From Micromonospora chaiyaphumensis (GTDB lineage Bacteria; Actinomycetota; Actinomycetes; Mycobacteriales; Micromonosporaceae), in assembly GCF_900091435.1 (NCBI RefSeq), contig NZ_FMCS01000001.1, positions 1 to 64,000 on the forward strand: DNA of 64,000 nt, in the 5' to 3' direction. Shown piece by piece: positions 25,029-33,419 of the stretch; within the stretch, counting starts at the first letter, position 1, and every line of letters starts with the position of its first letter. The translations under genes and the position numbers were made by a program. A model generated the notes under the pieces. That model made no database searches. It saw only the letters and a list, made by a program, of their open reading frames with translations, and was not told where the DNA came from.

Positions 25029-25988
25029 GTGGTCCGGTACCTCATCACGCGCTTGGGCCAGGCCCTCGTCGTCGTCGTGCTCGTCACGGTGATCGCGTTC
25101 CTCATCCTGCACCTGCTGCCCGGGGGCGCGGCACGCGCCACCCTCGGCAAGGAGGCGACGCTGGAGCAGCTCGCGGCGTTCAACCACGACATGGGCTACG
25201 ACCGGCCCTGGATCCAGCAGTACGGCATGTACGTGCAGCGCCTGCTGCGGGGCGACCTGGGCTACTCGTACCAGCTCAACCAGTCGGTCGTCGAGGCGAT
25301 CAGCCAGCGGCTGCCGAAGACGATGGTGCTGTCGCTGCTGTCGACCGTGCTCGCCATCGTGCTGGCGATCCCGCTCGGCGTGATCCAGGCGGTACGCCGC
25401 AACCGGTGGCCCGACTACGCCATCACGTCGCTGTCGCTGCTGGCGTACGCCACGCCCATCTTCTTCATGGGCCTCATGATGATCATCCTCTTCTCGCAGG
25501 TCTGGCCGATCCTGCCGCCCGAGGCGCCGCAGGGGTTCACCGTGGCGGAGGTGCTCGCCGACCCGGCCGGGCTGGTCCTGCCCACGATCACCCTCGCCAT
25601 CGTCACCATCGCGGTCTACTCGCGGTACGTCCGCTCCGCCATGGTCGACAACCTCAACGAGAACTACGTCCGCACCGCCCGCAGCAAGGGCCTCTCCGAG
25701 CGGCGCGTGGTGCTGCGGCACACGCTGCGCAACGGACTGTTCCCGGTCATCGCGCTGCTCGGGATGTACCTGCCCGCGCTGTTCAGCGGCGCGCTGGTCG
25801 TCGAGTCGCTGTTCAACTTCCCCGGCATGGGGCAGCTGTTCTGGCAGGCGGCGCTCAAGCGTGACTTCCCGATCCTCCTCGGGGTCACCGTCATCATCTC
25901 GATCGCGACGGTGGTCGGCGCGCTCGTCGCCGACCTGCTCTACGCCGCCGTCGATCCCCGGGTCCGACTCCAGCGGAGCGCGTCATGA
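25029..25988 (+). CDS. ABC transporter permease, DppB type
   Basis: A 319-residue integral membrane protein with the N-terminal membrane anchor of DppB/OppB proteins (Y-L-I-T-R-L-G-Q-A-L) and five further helices. The BPD_transp_1 domain holds the EAA-type loop 'R-T-A-R-S-K-G-L-S-E-R-R-V' that couples to the ATPase, and ends with D-P-R-V-R-L. GTG 25029 with an AGGAGG upstream is the start. It overlaps the next permease by ATGA. The two permeases form the transmembrane channel for the ligand delivered by the SBP_5 lipoprotein. Confidence 0.92.
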   Translation: MVRYLITRLGQALVVVVLVTVIAFLILHLLPGGAARATLGKEATLEQLAAFNHDMGYDRPWIQQYGMYVQRLLRGDLGYSYQLNQSVVEAISQRLPKTMVLSLLSTVLAIVLAIPLGVIQAVRRNRWPDYAITSLSLLAYATPIFFMGLMMIILFSQVWPILPPEAPQGFTVAEVLADPAGLVLPTITLAIVTIAVYSRYVRSAMVDNLNENYVRTARSKGLSERRVVLRHTLRNGLFPVIALLGMYLPALFSGALVVESLFNFPGMGQLFWQAALKRDFPILLGVTVIISIATVVGALVADLLYAAVDPRVRLQRSAS

Positions 25989-26908
25989 CCACACTCTCCG
26001 AGGCGGTCCGCCCAGGTGCCGTCCCCGACCGGCCGGCCGACGCCGACGAGGCGCCGGTGCGCGGCCTCTGGCGGCAGGGCCTGGTCGTCTTCTGCGAGAA
26101 CCGGCTCGCCCTGGTGGGCCTGGGCCTGTTCGTCCTGCTGGCCGCGATCTGCTTCCTCGGCCCGCTCTTCTACCACACCGACCAGGTGCACACCGACCTC
26201 ACCAAGGTCCACCTGGCCCCCGGTGACCAGGGGCATCCGCTCGGCACCGACGGGGTCGGCTACGACCAGTTGGGGCGGCTCATGCTCGGCGGGCAGACCT
26301 CGATCATCGTCGGCCTCGCCGCCGGGATCCTCGCCACCGCCGTGGGCACGATCTGGGGCGCCGTCGCCGGGTTCGCCGGCGGCTGGGTGGACTCGGCCAT
26401 GATGCGGGTCGTCGACGCGATGATGTCGATCCCGTCGCTGTTCCTGTTCATGCTGCTCGCCGCCATCGTCACGCCGAGCGTGTCCATGCTCATCGTCATC
26501 ATCGGTGCCTTCGCCTGGCTGGGACCGGCGCGGCTGGTCCGGGGTGACGCACTGACCCTGCGCTCCCGCGAGTACGTCCAGGCCATGCGGGGGATGGGCG
26601 GCACCGGCGGCCGGGCCGTGCGTCGGCACATCGTGCCGAACGCCATCGGCACCGTGATCGTCAACGCGACCTTCCAGGTCGCCGACGCGATCCTCTACGT
26701 CGCGTACCTGTCCTTCCTCGGCCTCGGCGTCCCCCCACCCGCGGCGAACTGGGGCGGGATGCTCTCCGACGGCCTGGCGGACACCTACAGCGGCCACTGG
26801 TGGCTGCTGTACCCGCCCGGCATCGCCATCATCCTCATCGTCCTCGCCTTCAACTTCATCGGCGACGGGTTGAGGGACGCCTTCGAGGTCCGCCTCCGGC
26901 GACGCTGA
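25985..26908 (+). CDS. ABC transporter permease, DppC type
   Basis: A 307-residue permease with a long cytoplasmic N-terminus (about 40 residues), an OppC_N-type first helix, an extracellular region containing 'H-P-L-G-T-D-x-x-G-Y-D', and a BPD_transp_1 domain with the EAA loop 'Y-V-Q-A-M-R-G-M-G-G'. It overlaps the upstream permease by four bases and lies 13 nt before the ATPase gene. The partner of the DppB-type protein in the same translocation pore. Confidence 0.92.
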   Translation: MTTLSEAVRPGAVPDRPADADEAPVRGLWRQGLVVFCENRLALVGLGLFVLLAAICFLGPLFYHTDQVHTDLTKVHLAPGDQGHPLGTDGVGYDQLGRLMLGGQTSIIVGLAAGILATAVGTIWGAVAGFAGGWVDSAMMRVVDAMMSIPSLFLFMLLAAIVTPSVSMLIVIIGAFAWLGPARLVRGDALTLRSREYVQAMRGMGGTGGRAVRRHIVPNAIGTVIVNATFQVADAILYVAYLSFLGLGVPPPAANWGGMLSDGLADTYSGHWWLLYPPGIAIILIVLAFNFIGDGLRDAFEVRLRRR

Positions 26909-26921
26909 GCAGGAGCAGAAA

Positions 26922-29039
26922 ATGATCGAAACGTCCGGCCGGCACACGCCGGCAGCCGGCGGAACCCAGCCCCTGCTGGAACTGCGCGACCTCGACACCG
27001 ACATCGCGCTGCGCCGCGGCACGGTGCACGCCCTGGACGGGGTCAGTCTCCAGGTCATGCCGGGGGAGACCCTCGGCGTCGTGGGGGAGTCGGGCAGCGG
27101 CAAGACGATGACCGCCCTCTCGATCATGGGCCTGCTGCCACCCGGCGGCCGGGTCTCCGGGGGACAGATCCTCTTCGAGGGCCGCGACCTGCGGTCGCTG
27201 CCGGCCGACGAGGTACGCCGCATCCGCGGCGTCCGGATGGGCATGGTCTTCCAGGACCCGCTCACCTCGCTCAACCCGACCATGCGGATCGGCGTCCAGG
27301 TCGGCGAACCGCTGCGGGTGCACGAACGGGTCGGCCGGGCCGAGGCCCGGGAGCGGACCATCGAGATCCTGCGCCGGGTCGGGATGCCCCGCCCGGACCG
27401 GATCGTCGACAACTACCCGCACGAGCTGTCCGGCGGCATGCGGCAGCGGGTCGCCATCGCCATGGCACTGGTCTGCTCACCCCGCCTGCTCATCGCCGAC
27501 GAGCCGACCACGGCGCTCGACGTCACCACCCAACGGCAGATCCTCGAACTCATCGACGACCTGCGCGAAGAGTTCGGGATGGCCGTCATCCTGGTCACCC
27601 ACGACCTCGGAGTGATCGCCGGCCGCGCCGACCGGGTCGCCGTCATGTACGCCGGACGGGTGGTCGAGACCGCCGCGACCGGCGAGCTGTTCCGCTCGCC
27701 GCGGCACCGCTACACGCAGGCGCTCATGGAGGCGCTCCCCGAGTCGGCGATCCGGGAGTCCGGCGAGCACGCCCGCCTCTACAGCATCCCGGGCCTGCCG
27801 CCGGACCTGTCCCGGCCCCTGACCGGCTGCCGCTTCGCGCCACGCTGCCGGCACGTCACCGACGAGTGCCGGACCACCGACGTGACCCTGACGGCCGGCG
27901 AGCACCAGCACGCCTGCCTGCACCCGGTGCCGGCGGAGCCCGCCGCGCCGGTCGGCCTGCCCACCCCGGCACGGGTCGAGCCGGCGCCGGATCCGGCCGG
28001 TGCGCCGGCCGGACCCGCTGAGCCGGCGGCCGAACCCGTCCTGTCGGTGCGGAACCTCGTCAAGAACTACGCCGCGCACGGCCGTGGCCTGCTGCGCCGG
28101 ACCGCCGGGCAGGTCAGCGCCGTGGCGGACGTGTCGTTCGACGTCGGCCCGGGCGAGACCTTCGGGCTGGTCGGCGAGTCCGGCTGCGGCAAGTCCACCG
28201 TGGGCCGGCTCGCCGTCGGGCTGGAACAGCCCAGCGCCGGGCAGATCATGCTCGACGGCACCGACATCGCCGGCCTGGCCGGACGGGAGCGCCGCCGGAT
28301 GCACCGCCAGGTCCAGCTGATGTTCCAGGACAGCTACGCCGCGATGAACCCGCGGATGCGCGTCGACGCCATCCTCGCCGAACCCCTCGAGATCCAGAAG
28401 GTGGGCGGAACGGCGGAGCGGCGGGCCCGGATCGCCACGCTGCTCGACCAGGTGGGGCTGTCCCGGCGGGTCCTCGAGCGCTACCCGCACGAGTTCTCCG
28501 GCGGCCAGCTGCAGCGCATCGGGCTGGCCCGGTCGCTGGCCCTGCAACCCCGGCTGATCGTCGGCGACGAGCCGGTGAGCGCCCTGGACGTGTCCATCCA
28601 GGCGCAGGTCCTCAACCTCATGCGGGACCTGCAGCGGGAGCTCGGCCTCGCGTACGTCTTCATCAGCCACGACCTGTCCGTCGTCGACTACATGGCGGAC
28701 CGGATCGGCGTCATGTACCTCGGCAAGCTCGTCGAGGTCGGGCCCGCCCGGGACGTGGTCCGCGCCGCCCGGCACCCGTACACGCAGGCGCTCATCGACG
28801 CCGTCCCCTCCGTCACGCCGAATCCCGCGGCCGCCCGCGACGGGGCGACCATCCGGGGCGAGCTGCCCAGCGCGCTGAACCCGCCCGCCGGGTGCCGGTT
28901 CCGGACCCGTTGCCCCCTGGCCCAGGACATCTGCGCGACCGAGCCGCCGCTGGCCGGCGACGCACACCAGGTGGCCTGCCACTTCCCGCTGCGTCCGGAG
29001 TCGGCCGCGGCGGCCGCCCCGGCCGGGGCGATCGCATGA
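26922..29039 (+). CDS. Fused double ABC ATPase (DppD-DppF type)
   Basis: A 705-residue protein that carries both ATPase subunits of a peptide-type importer in one chain. Module 1 (about 18-290) has Walker A G-E-S-G-S-G-K-T and signature L-S-G-G-M-R-Q-R; module 2 (about 380-640) has G-E-S-G-C-G-K-S-T and F-S-G-G-Q-L-Q-R. Each module is followed by an oligo_HPY extension with the expected Cys pairs (C-R-F-A-P-R-C and C-R-F-R-T-R-C-P), which may bind a metal or Fe-S cluster. The linker is Ala/Pro-rich. Its stop codon overlaps the CutC start (ATGA). The fusion guarantees 1:1 stoichiometry of the two halves. Confidence 0.92.
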   Translation: MIETSGRHTPAAGGTQPLLELRDLDTDIALRRGTVHALDGVSLQVMPGETLGVVGESGSGKTMTALSIMGLLPPGGRVSGGQILFEGRDLRSLPADEVRRIRGVRMGMVFQDPLTSLNPTMRIGVQVGEPLRVHERVGRAEARERTIEILRRVGMPRPDRIVDNYPHELSGGMRQRVAIAMALVCSPRLLIADEPTTALDVTTQRQILELIDDLREEFGMAVILVTHDLGVIAGRADRVAVMYAGRVVETAATGELFRSPRHRYTQALMEALPESAIRESGEHARLYSIPGLPPDLSRPLTGCRFAPRCRHVTDECRTTDVTLTAGEHQHACLHPVPAEPAAPVGLPTPARVEPAPDPAGAPAGPAEPAAEPVLSVRNLVKNYAAHGRGLLRRTAGQVSAVADVSFDVGPGETFGLVGESGCGKSTVGRLAVGLEQPSAGQIMLDGTDIAGLAGRERRRMHRQVQLMFQDSYAAMNPRMRVDAILAEPLEIQKVGGTAERRARIATLLDQVGLSRRVLERYPHEFSGGQLQRIGLARSLALQPRLIVGDEPVSALDVSIQAQVLNLMRDLQRELGLAYVFISHDLSVVDYMADRIGVMYLGKLVEVGPARDVVRAARHPYTQALIDAVPSVTPNPAAARDGATIRGELPSALNPPAGCRFRTRCPLAQDICATEPPLAGDAHQVACHFPLRPESAAAAAPAGAIA

Positions 29040-29752
29040 CCACCGTCGAGATCTGCGTGAGCGACGTGCCGACCGCGCTGGTGGCCGAGGCCGCCGGCGC
29101 CGACCGGCTGGAACTGTGCGCCGACCTCGGCCAGGGCGGCACCACCCCCAGCCTGGGGACGGTCGAGGTCGCGCTCCGGACGTTGCGGCGGGCAGCCGTA
29201 CGGGTGATGGTCCGCCCCCGGGGCGGTGACTTCCGGGTGAGCGAGGTCGAGGAGCAGGTCATGCTCGCCGACATCGCGGCCATCCGCGGCCTGCCCAATC
29301 CGCACGGTCTCGCGGTCGGGGTGGTGGTCGGTGCCCTCACCACCGCCGGCGACCTCGACCTGGCCGTCCTGCGGCGCCTCATCGAGGCGGCCGGACCGCT
29401 GCCGGTGACGGTGCACAAGGCCTTCGACGAGGTCCGCGACCAGCTGCAGGCGGTCGAGGACCTCGTCGACCTCGGCGCCGACGCGGTGCTCACCTCGGGC
29501 GGGGCGCCGACCGCGCTGGCCGGCGCCCCGCGGATCGCCGCGCTGCGGGAGCGGGCCGGCGACCGGTTGCGGGTCATCGCCGGCGGCGGCATCCGCTCGC
29601 ACAACGTCCGGCAGGTGCTCGCCGAGACCGGAGCACGGGAGGTGCACCTGCGGGCGCCCGTGCGGCGCGACGGCCGCGAGGCCACCGACGGCGACGAGGT
29701 ACGCCGGGTTGTCGACGCCACGCGTGCCCGCACACCCGTCCAGGACCGTTAA
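29036..29752 (+). CDS. cutC: CutC-family TIM-barrel protein
   Basis: A 238-residue CutC protein. The family begins with V-E-I-C-V and the 'A-G-A-D-R-L-E-L-C-A-D-L-x-Q-G-G-T-T-P-S' segment, followed by 'V-M-V-R-P-R-G-G-D-F' and the C-terminal 'V-I-A-G-G-G-I-R' loop. Annotated as copper homeostasis by tradition, but the copper role of the family is weakly supported and the fold is an enzyme-like TIM barrel. ATG 29036 shares ATGA with the ATPase stop, so it is translationally coupled to an uptake system, which argues for a catabolic role here. About 50 nt separate it from the next, unrelated gene. Confidence 0.85.
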   Translation: MTTVEICVSDVPTALVAEAAGADRLELCADLGQGGTTPSLGTVEVALRTLRRAAVRVMVRPRGGDFRVSEVEEQVMLADIAAIRGLPNPHGLAVGVVVGALTTAGDLDLAVLRRLIEAAGPLPVTVHKAFDEVRDQLQAVEDLVDLGADAVLTSGGAPTALAGAPRIAALRERAGDRLRVIAGGGIRSHNVRQVLAETGAREVHLRAPVRRDGREATDGDEVRRVVDATRARTPVQDR

Positions 29753-29803
29753 CCTGCGTAGGGCAGCCCAGCGGGGCAGTGCCCACCTCATGAGCGGGAG
29801 TCA

Positions 29804-30103
29804 GTGACGGTGCCGAAGGCCTACTGGATCACCACCTACCGGTCCATCAGCGACGACAAGAAGGTCGCCGCGTACGCGGAACTGGCGGGCCCGGCGCTGC
29901 GCGCCGCCGGCGGCACGTTCCTGGCGCGTGGGGTGGCGGCGCACGCGTTCGAGTCCGGCGTGCGGGAGCGCACCACGCTGATCGAGTTCGACAGTGTGGA
30001 CGCCGCGCTCGCCGCCCACGAGACCCCCGCCTACCAGGAGGCGCTGCGGGCGCTCGGCGACGGCGCCGACCGTGACCTGCGCATCATCGAAGCGACGCCC
30101 TGA
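29804..30103 (+). CDS. DUF1330-family protein
   Basis: A 99-residue dimeric alpha-beta-barrel fold protein: 'A-Y-W-I-T-T-Y-R-S-I' at the N-terminus, 'G-G-T-F-L-A-R-G' and a late 'E-F-D-S-V-D-A-A' with a small hydrophobic helix. Function is unknown; homologues are cytosolic. GTG 29804 has GGGAG upstream. It stands between cutC and the ion channel, 51 nt after the former, so it could be the last gene of the transporter operon. Confidence 0.85.
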   Translation: MTVPKAYWITTYRSISDDKKVAAYAELAGPALRAAGGTFLARGVAAHAFESGVRERTTLIEFDSVDAALAAHETPAYQEALRALGDGADRDLRIIEATP

Positions 30104-30161
30104 CGCCGGCCGGGACGGACGGCCCGGGGGGACGGCGACGGGCGCGACCGGGCCGCACCTC

Positions 30162-30167
30162 TAGGCT
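30162..30167 (+). promoter_or_regulatory. -10 hexamer TAGGCT before the leader ORF
   Basis: TAGGCT ends 7 nt before ATG 30175, giving a leaderless transcript for the 23-codon leader ORF and the ion channel gene. Confidence 0.55.
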
Positions 30168-30174
30168 GTTCCGC

Positions 30175-30246
30175 ATGCTTGCCCGGCACCACGCACCTGC
30201 TCAGTCCGACGGTCCCGGTGGGAGTGTGGGCGGGCGGCGCCGGTGA
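30175..30246 (+). CDS. 23-codon leader ORF overlapping the ion channel start
   Basis: ATG 30175 to TGA 30244-30246. The predicted peptide is Ala/Arg/Gly-rich with no domain. Its stop codon overlaps the GTG start of the channel gene (GTGA), the hallmark of translational coupling, and the channel start has no good ribosome-binding site of its own. A TAGGCT -10 lies 7 nt before the ATG. Alternatively the ATG is chance and the channel starts elsewhere. Confidence 0.5.
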   Translation: MLARHHAPAQSDGPGGSVGGRRR

Positions 30247-31178
30247 GGCCGTTCACCGTGCCCCGGCAGCGCAACGCACCGCCGGCCGGGCGACCGGGCC
30301 TGGCGGAGCGCTGCCGGCTGATCGCCGACTCGCGTGCCTTCGACGTGGTGATCGTCGTGGTCATCATGCTCAACGGGGTCGTGCTCGGCTTCGAGACCTA
30401 CCGCGCCGTCGGGGCGGCGCACCCTGTCCTGCCCTGGTTGGAGTGGTTCTTCCGGCTCGTCTTCGTCGTCGAGATCGCGATCCGGGTGCTGGCCTACGGT
30501 CGCCGGCCGCAGGACTTCTTCCGGCACGGCTGGAACGTCTTCGACTTCCTGGTGATCGCCAGCATCTTCGTTCCCGGCCTGCACGGTGACCCGGGGGTGC
30601 TGCGGTTCCTGCGGGTCGCCCGGGTGCTGCGGCTGGTGCGGTTCTCACCCGGGCTGCGTACCATCGTGGCGGCGCTGTGGCGCAGCCTGCCCGGTGTCGC
30701 GGGATTCCTGGCCCTGGCCGCGGTCACCCTCTACGTGTACGGCATGGCCGGCTGGCTGATCTTCGGGGAGCGGTACCCGGAGCAGTACGGCGACATCGGC
30801 CGCTCGCTGCTGACCCTGTTCGTGCTGCTCTCGCTGGAGACGCTGCCGGACCTGCTCCAGCAGGGCATGGCGGTGTCGCCGTGGACCCTCGTCTACTACG
30901 TCAGCTACGTCCTGATCACGGTCAACCTGCTGCTCAACATCCTCATCGCGGTCATCGTCAACTCCATGGAGGAGGCCCGCCGGCTGGAGATGACCGAGCG
31001 GCTGTCGCCGGACTACGACGAGGACGGCGACGGGATCCCCGACGAACTCGACCGGATCGCCCTCACCCAGCGGCTGGACGACCTGCGCGCCGTCATCGGC
31101 GAACTCGAACGGGAACTGCGCATCGGCCGCGAGGACGGGCAGCACCGACCGCGCCAGCACCGCGAACGCGCGGGCTGA
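30243..31178 (+). CDS. Voltage-gated ion channel (BacNav-like) with Ca-binding-like motif
   Basis: A 311-residue six-helix channel subunit, probably a homotetramer. S4 has five arginines at every third position (R121, R124, R127, R130, R133). The pore carries S-L-E-T-L-P-D (residues 197-203) where NaChBac-type channels have T-L-E-S-W, and S6 runs 218-243. Directly after S6 a D-x-D-G-D-G-x-x-D-x-x-D motif (259-270) is followed by a heptad-like coiled coil (271-296). Ion selectivity cannot be predicted: the conserved Glu favours Na or Ca, but the residues after it differ from both. GTG 30243 starts translation, coupled to the leader ORF. Convergent or divergent neighbours are unrelated. Confidence 0.85.
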   Translation: MRPFTVPRQRNAPPAGRPGLAERCRLIADSRAFDVVIVVVIMLNGVVLGFETYRAVGAAHPVLPWLEWFFRLVFVVEIAIRVLAYGRRPQDFFRHGWNVFDFLVIASIFVPGLHGDPGVLRFLRVARVLRLVRFSPGLRTIVAALWRSLPGVAGFLALAAVTLYVYGMAGWLIFGERYPEQYGDIGRSLLTLFVLLSLETLPDLLQQGMAVSPWTLVYYVSYVLITVNLLLNILIAVIVNSMEEARRLEMTERLSPDYDEDGDGIPDELDRIALTQRLDDLRAVIGELERELRIGREDGQHRPRQHRERAG

Positions 31179-31261
31179 AGGCCCTCGTCCGTCCACAGGA
31201 GACGCCGATACGGTTGGTGTTGGTTGCTAGGGTCTTGGTGCGGTGACGGGGAGGCTACGGG

Positions 31262-32083
31262 ATGCCAGACGACGGCGATGTGGACTTCGCGCGGCGGGTG
31301 AATGCCTACCGCCGGCAGCTGGCGGAGCTGCAGGCGGACCGTTCCCGGCCGGGGGCGGCCGCCGAGGGCCACGGAGACGCCGCGGACGGGCAGGTCAGAG
31401 TCGTCGCGTCGGCGGGCCGCCTGCGGTCGGTCGAGCTGGCCGCGCAGCTGATGCGGCTGTCCGGTGATGATCTCGCCCCCGTCGTCGAGGAAGCGGCGAA
31501 CAACGCGCTCGCCGCTGCCCGCGCCAACCCGATGAGCACCGAGCCCACGCCGGAGCTGTCCGGACTGGCCGACAGTCTCGCGGCGGCCGTCGCCGAGAGC
31601 GAGCTGGCGTGGCGCCGCCTCCAGGGGGCGCTCAACGAGGCGATCGCCAAGGTGGGCCCGCGCACCGGACTCGGCGGCGACGTCCCCACCCAGGAGACGT
31701 CCGACCTGCTCGGCGGGGTCATGGAGGTGCTCAGGTCGGCGCGGGGAGTTCCGTCCGATGCCGGCGAGTCCCACGAGCCGGAGCGGCGGGGTGTGGGATC
31801 CGACGACGCGGGACACGTGTCGGCGGAGGTCGACAGCGCCGGCCGTGTCGTCCGTCTGGAGCTGCGCGCCGGCCGGCTCACCTCCTGGCAGCTCGGCGAG
31901 CTGGTCGTCGAGGCGGTGAACCAGGCGCTGGACGGGGTGGAGACGGCGGACGCCGTAGCTCCGGGGCCGGTCGGGGAGGACCTCAGCCGGCGGGTGGCCG
32001 AGCTGCAGGATGCCAGCGCGCGGCACATGGCCGCGCTGACCGGGGCGTTGACCGGCATCATGGCCCGCATCCGGGAGCCGTGA
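31262..32083 (+). CDS. Double YbaB/EbfC-like module protein
   Basis: A 273-residue protein with an N-terminal helix, then two copies of a YbaB/EbfC-type strand-helix module: residues about 43-87 (G-Q-V-R-V-V-A-S-A-G-R) and about 185-230 (G-H-V-S-A-E-V-D-S-A-G-R), each followed by a helix. Between them is a helical bundle. YbaB proteins bind DNA as small dimers of about 100 residues; this one carries two modules in a single chain. ATG 31262 has GGGGAGG 6-10 nt upstream. It heads the WXG100-toxin operon, 28 nt before the WXG100 gene, a recurrent actinobacterial arrangement; it may act as an adaptor or chaperone for the secreted proteins rather than a DNA-binding protein. Confidence 0.7.
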   Translation: MPDDGDVDFARRVNAYRRQLAELQADRSRPGAAAEGHGDAADGQVRVVASAGRLRSVELAAQLMRLSGDDLAPVVEEAANNALAAARANPMSTEPTPELSGLADSLAAAVAESELAWRRLQGALNEAIAKVGPRTGLGGDVPTQETSDLLGGVMEVLRSARGVPSDAGESHEPERRGVGSDDAGHVSAEVDSAGRVVRLELRAGRLTSWQLGELVVEAVNQALDGVETADAVAPGPVGEDLSRRVAELQDASARHMAALTGALTGIMARIREP

Positions 32084-32111
32084 CGATGAGCGAGGGTCAG
32101 GGTGACAGGCG

Positions 32112-32438
32112 ATGACCGGTGAGATCGAGATCAACCCGGAGGCGATCATCGACGCGGGCGACAACATCCTCGCCTCGGCGCAGCGCATCCGCTCCGCGGT
32201 TTCCGCCTTCAACGCCGAACTGGCGGCCTTCGGCACGCCCTGGGGCGGTGACGATCTGGGTTCGCTCATCGGGATGGTGTACGAGACGATCCGGGACCTG
32301 GCGATGGAGACCTACGACGCCAACCTGGTCGAGATCGAGGACATCGGCAAGCTGAGCCGGGTGATGGGCATGAACTATCAGGAGACCGAGCGGGCCATCG
32401 CCGAGCACCTCGGCCGCCTGCGCGAGATGTTGGGCTGA
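32112..32438 (+). CDS. WXG100-family (ESAT-6-like) type VII secretion protein
   Basis: A 108-residue helical-hairpin protein of WXG100 size. The turn holds P-W-G-G-D-D with W44 in the expected place for the WXG motif, flanked by two amphipathic helices (residues 8-40 and 50-105). WXG100 proteins are exported as dimers by ESX/type VII machinery. The C-terminus carries no obvious YxxxD/E signal apart from 'Y-Q-E-T-E' around residue 92. It lies in one operon with the double-YbaB gene upstream and the WXG100-like/EndoU pair downstream, separated by only 2 nt from the next start. No ESX core genes (EccB-E, MycP) are in the window. Confidence 0.8.
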   Translation: MTGEIEINPEAIIDAGDNILASAQRIRSAVSAFNAELAAFGTPWGGDDLGSLIGMVYETIRDLAMETYDANLVEIEDIGKLSRVMGMNYQETERAIAEHLGRLREMLG

Positions 32439-32440
32439 CC

Positions 32441-32935
32441 ATGGGCATGACGCTTCCCTCCGAGCTGGTGTCCCTGCTGGGCGTGCTCGGGTACACCTGG
32501 CCCGAGGCCGACGAGACGAAGCTGCTGGAGATGGGGCAGGCGTGGTTGGCGTTCCCCGACCGACTGGCGGCTCCCGTGGCCGAGGCCGATCGGTCGGCGC
32601 GGCAGGTCTGGACCGACAATCGCGACGCCGCCATCGAGCGCTTCCAGGCGACCTGGGAGGCAGGCGACTCGGCGAAGACGAACCTCGACGACGGCGCCGG
32701 CGCCGCAGCGCTGATCGGTGCCGGGCTGATGGTGTGCGCCGGCATCGTGCTCGCGCTGAAGATCAACGTGATCGTGCAGTTGACGCTGCTGGCCATCCAG
32801 ATCGCGCAGGCGATCGCGACGGCCGCGGTCACCTTCGGGGCGTCGCTGCTGGAGATCCCGATCTTCAAACTCATCACCGGCGCCCTCATCGACCAGTTGC
32901 TGACCATGGCGACCGACGCGGTGCTCGGTGGGTAG
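32441..32935 (+). CDS. WXG100-like N-terminal delivery module (CpnT-NTD type)
   Basis: A 164-residue protein matching the WXG100-like N-terminal domain of type VII polymorphic toxins such as CpnT: 'L-P-S-E-L-V-S-L-L', 'L-G-Y-T-W-P-E-A-D-E' at about 15-25, 'V-W-T-D-N-R-D-A-A' at about 56-64, and a long hydrophobic stretch (about 86-137) that may insert in membranes. In many relatives this module is fused to the toxin; here it ends in a stop codon and the toxin follows in a different frame with an 8-nt overlap. It would help export or deliver the downstream EndoU protein. Confidence 0.8.
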   Translation: MGMTLPSELVSLLGVLGYTWPEADETKLLEMGQAWLAFPDRLAAPVAEADRSARQVWTDNRDAAIERFQATWEAGDSAKTNLDDGAGAAALIGAGLMVCAGIVLALKINVIVQLTLLAIQIAQAIATAAVTFGASLLEIPIFKLITGALIDQLLTMATDAVLGG

Positions 32936-33416
32936 CCGCGGCAAGGCCGGCCTGTTCCGGCCCGTGGAGAAGTGGCTCCGGGCGCGGATGCGCCACCGTC
33001 GTTACGAGCACGTCTTCCGCGGCCACGTCAACACCAACGCCAGCCCGCCCCGCGGCACCGGCTTCCACCACCGCTTCCTGGGCGAGAACCCGCCGGGAGC
33101 GCGGGTCCGCGTCGACGCCAACGGTCGGGAGATGATCCTGGAACGCTACGTGGACGGCACGTACCGGGCCCGGGTCGACGTGCAGGACGCGACCGGCGTC
33201 TGGCGCCAGAAACGGGGCGCCAGCACGTTCTTCCCGGACAACTGGACGCCACAGCGCGTCGACGAGACGATCGAGGGCGCGTTCCGGGCGGGGGGTCCCC
33301 ACCCCGGGGATCCGAACAAGTGGCAGGGTAGGGCCAACGGGCTGCTGGTGGAGGGCTTCTACAATCCCGGCGGCACGACGTGGTATTCGGCCTGGCCGGT
33401 GGCGGGGGGCAACTGA
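32928..33416 (+). CDS. EndoU-like RNase toxin of a type VII polymorphic toxin locus
   Basis: A 162-residue basic protein (about 30 Arg/Lys, only weakly structured N-terminus of 25 residues). The rest matches bacterial EndoU nuclease domains: first catalytic His in E-H-V-F-R-G-H (H28 or H33), second in G-F-H-H-R-F (H47/H48), the hallmark S-T-F-F-P-D-N-W (99-106) and a C-terminal S-A-W-P strand (154-157). EndoU enzymes cut RNA at uridines using two His residues and a third polar residue; here S154 and W156 sit where T-x-Y occurs in related toxins. GTG 32928 overlaps the preceding gene by 8 nt. Immediately followed by a presumed immunity gene (3-nt gap). Confidence 0.75.
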   Translation: MGSRGKAGLFRPVEKWLRARMRHRRYEHVFRGHVNTNASPPRGTGFHHRFLGENPPGARVRVDANGREMILERYVDGTYRARVDVQDATGVWRQKRGASTFFPDNWTPQRVDETIEGAFRAGGPHPGDPNKWQGRANGLLVEGFYNPGGTTWYSAWPVAGGN

Positions 33417-33419
33417 CAC

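Noticed and set aside
29036..29752. CutC as a copper-resistance gene
   Set aside because: No copper-binding motifs, chaperone or P-type ATPase nearby, and it is coupled to a peptide-type transporter.
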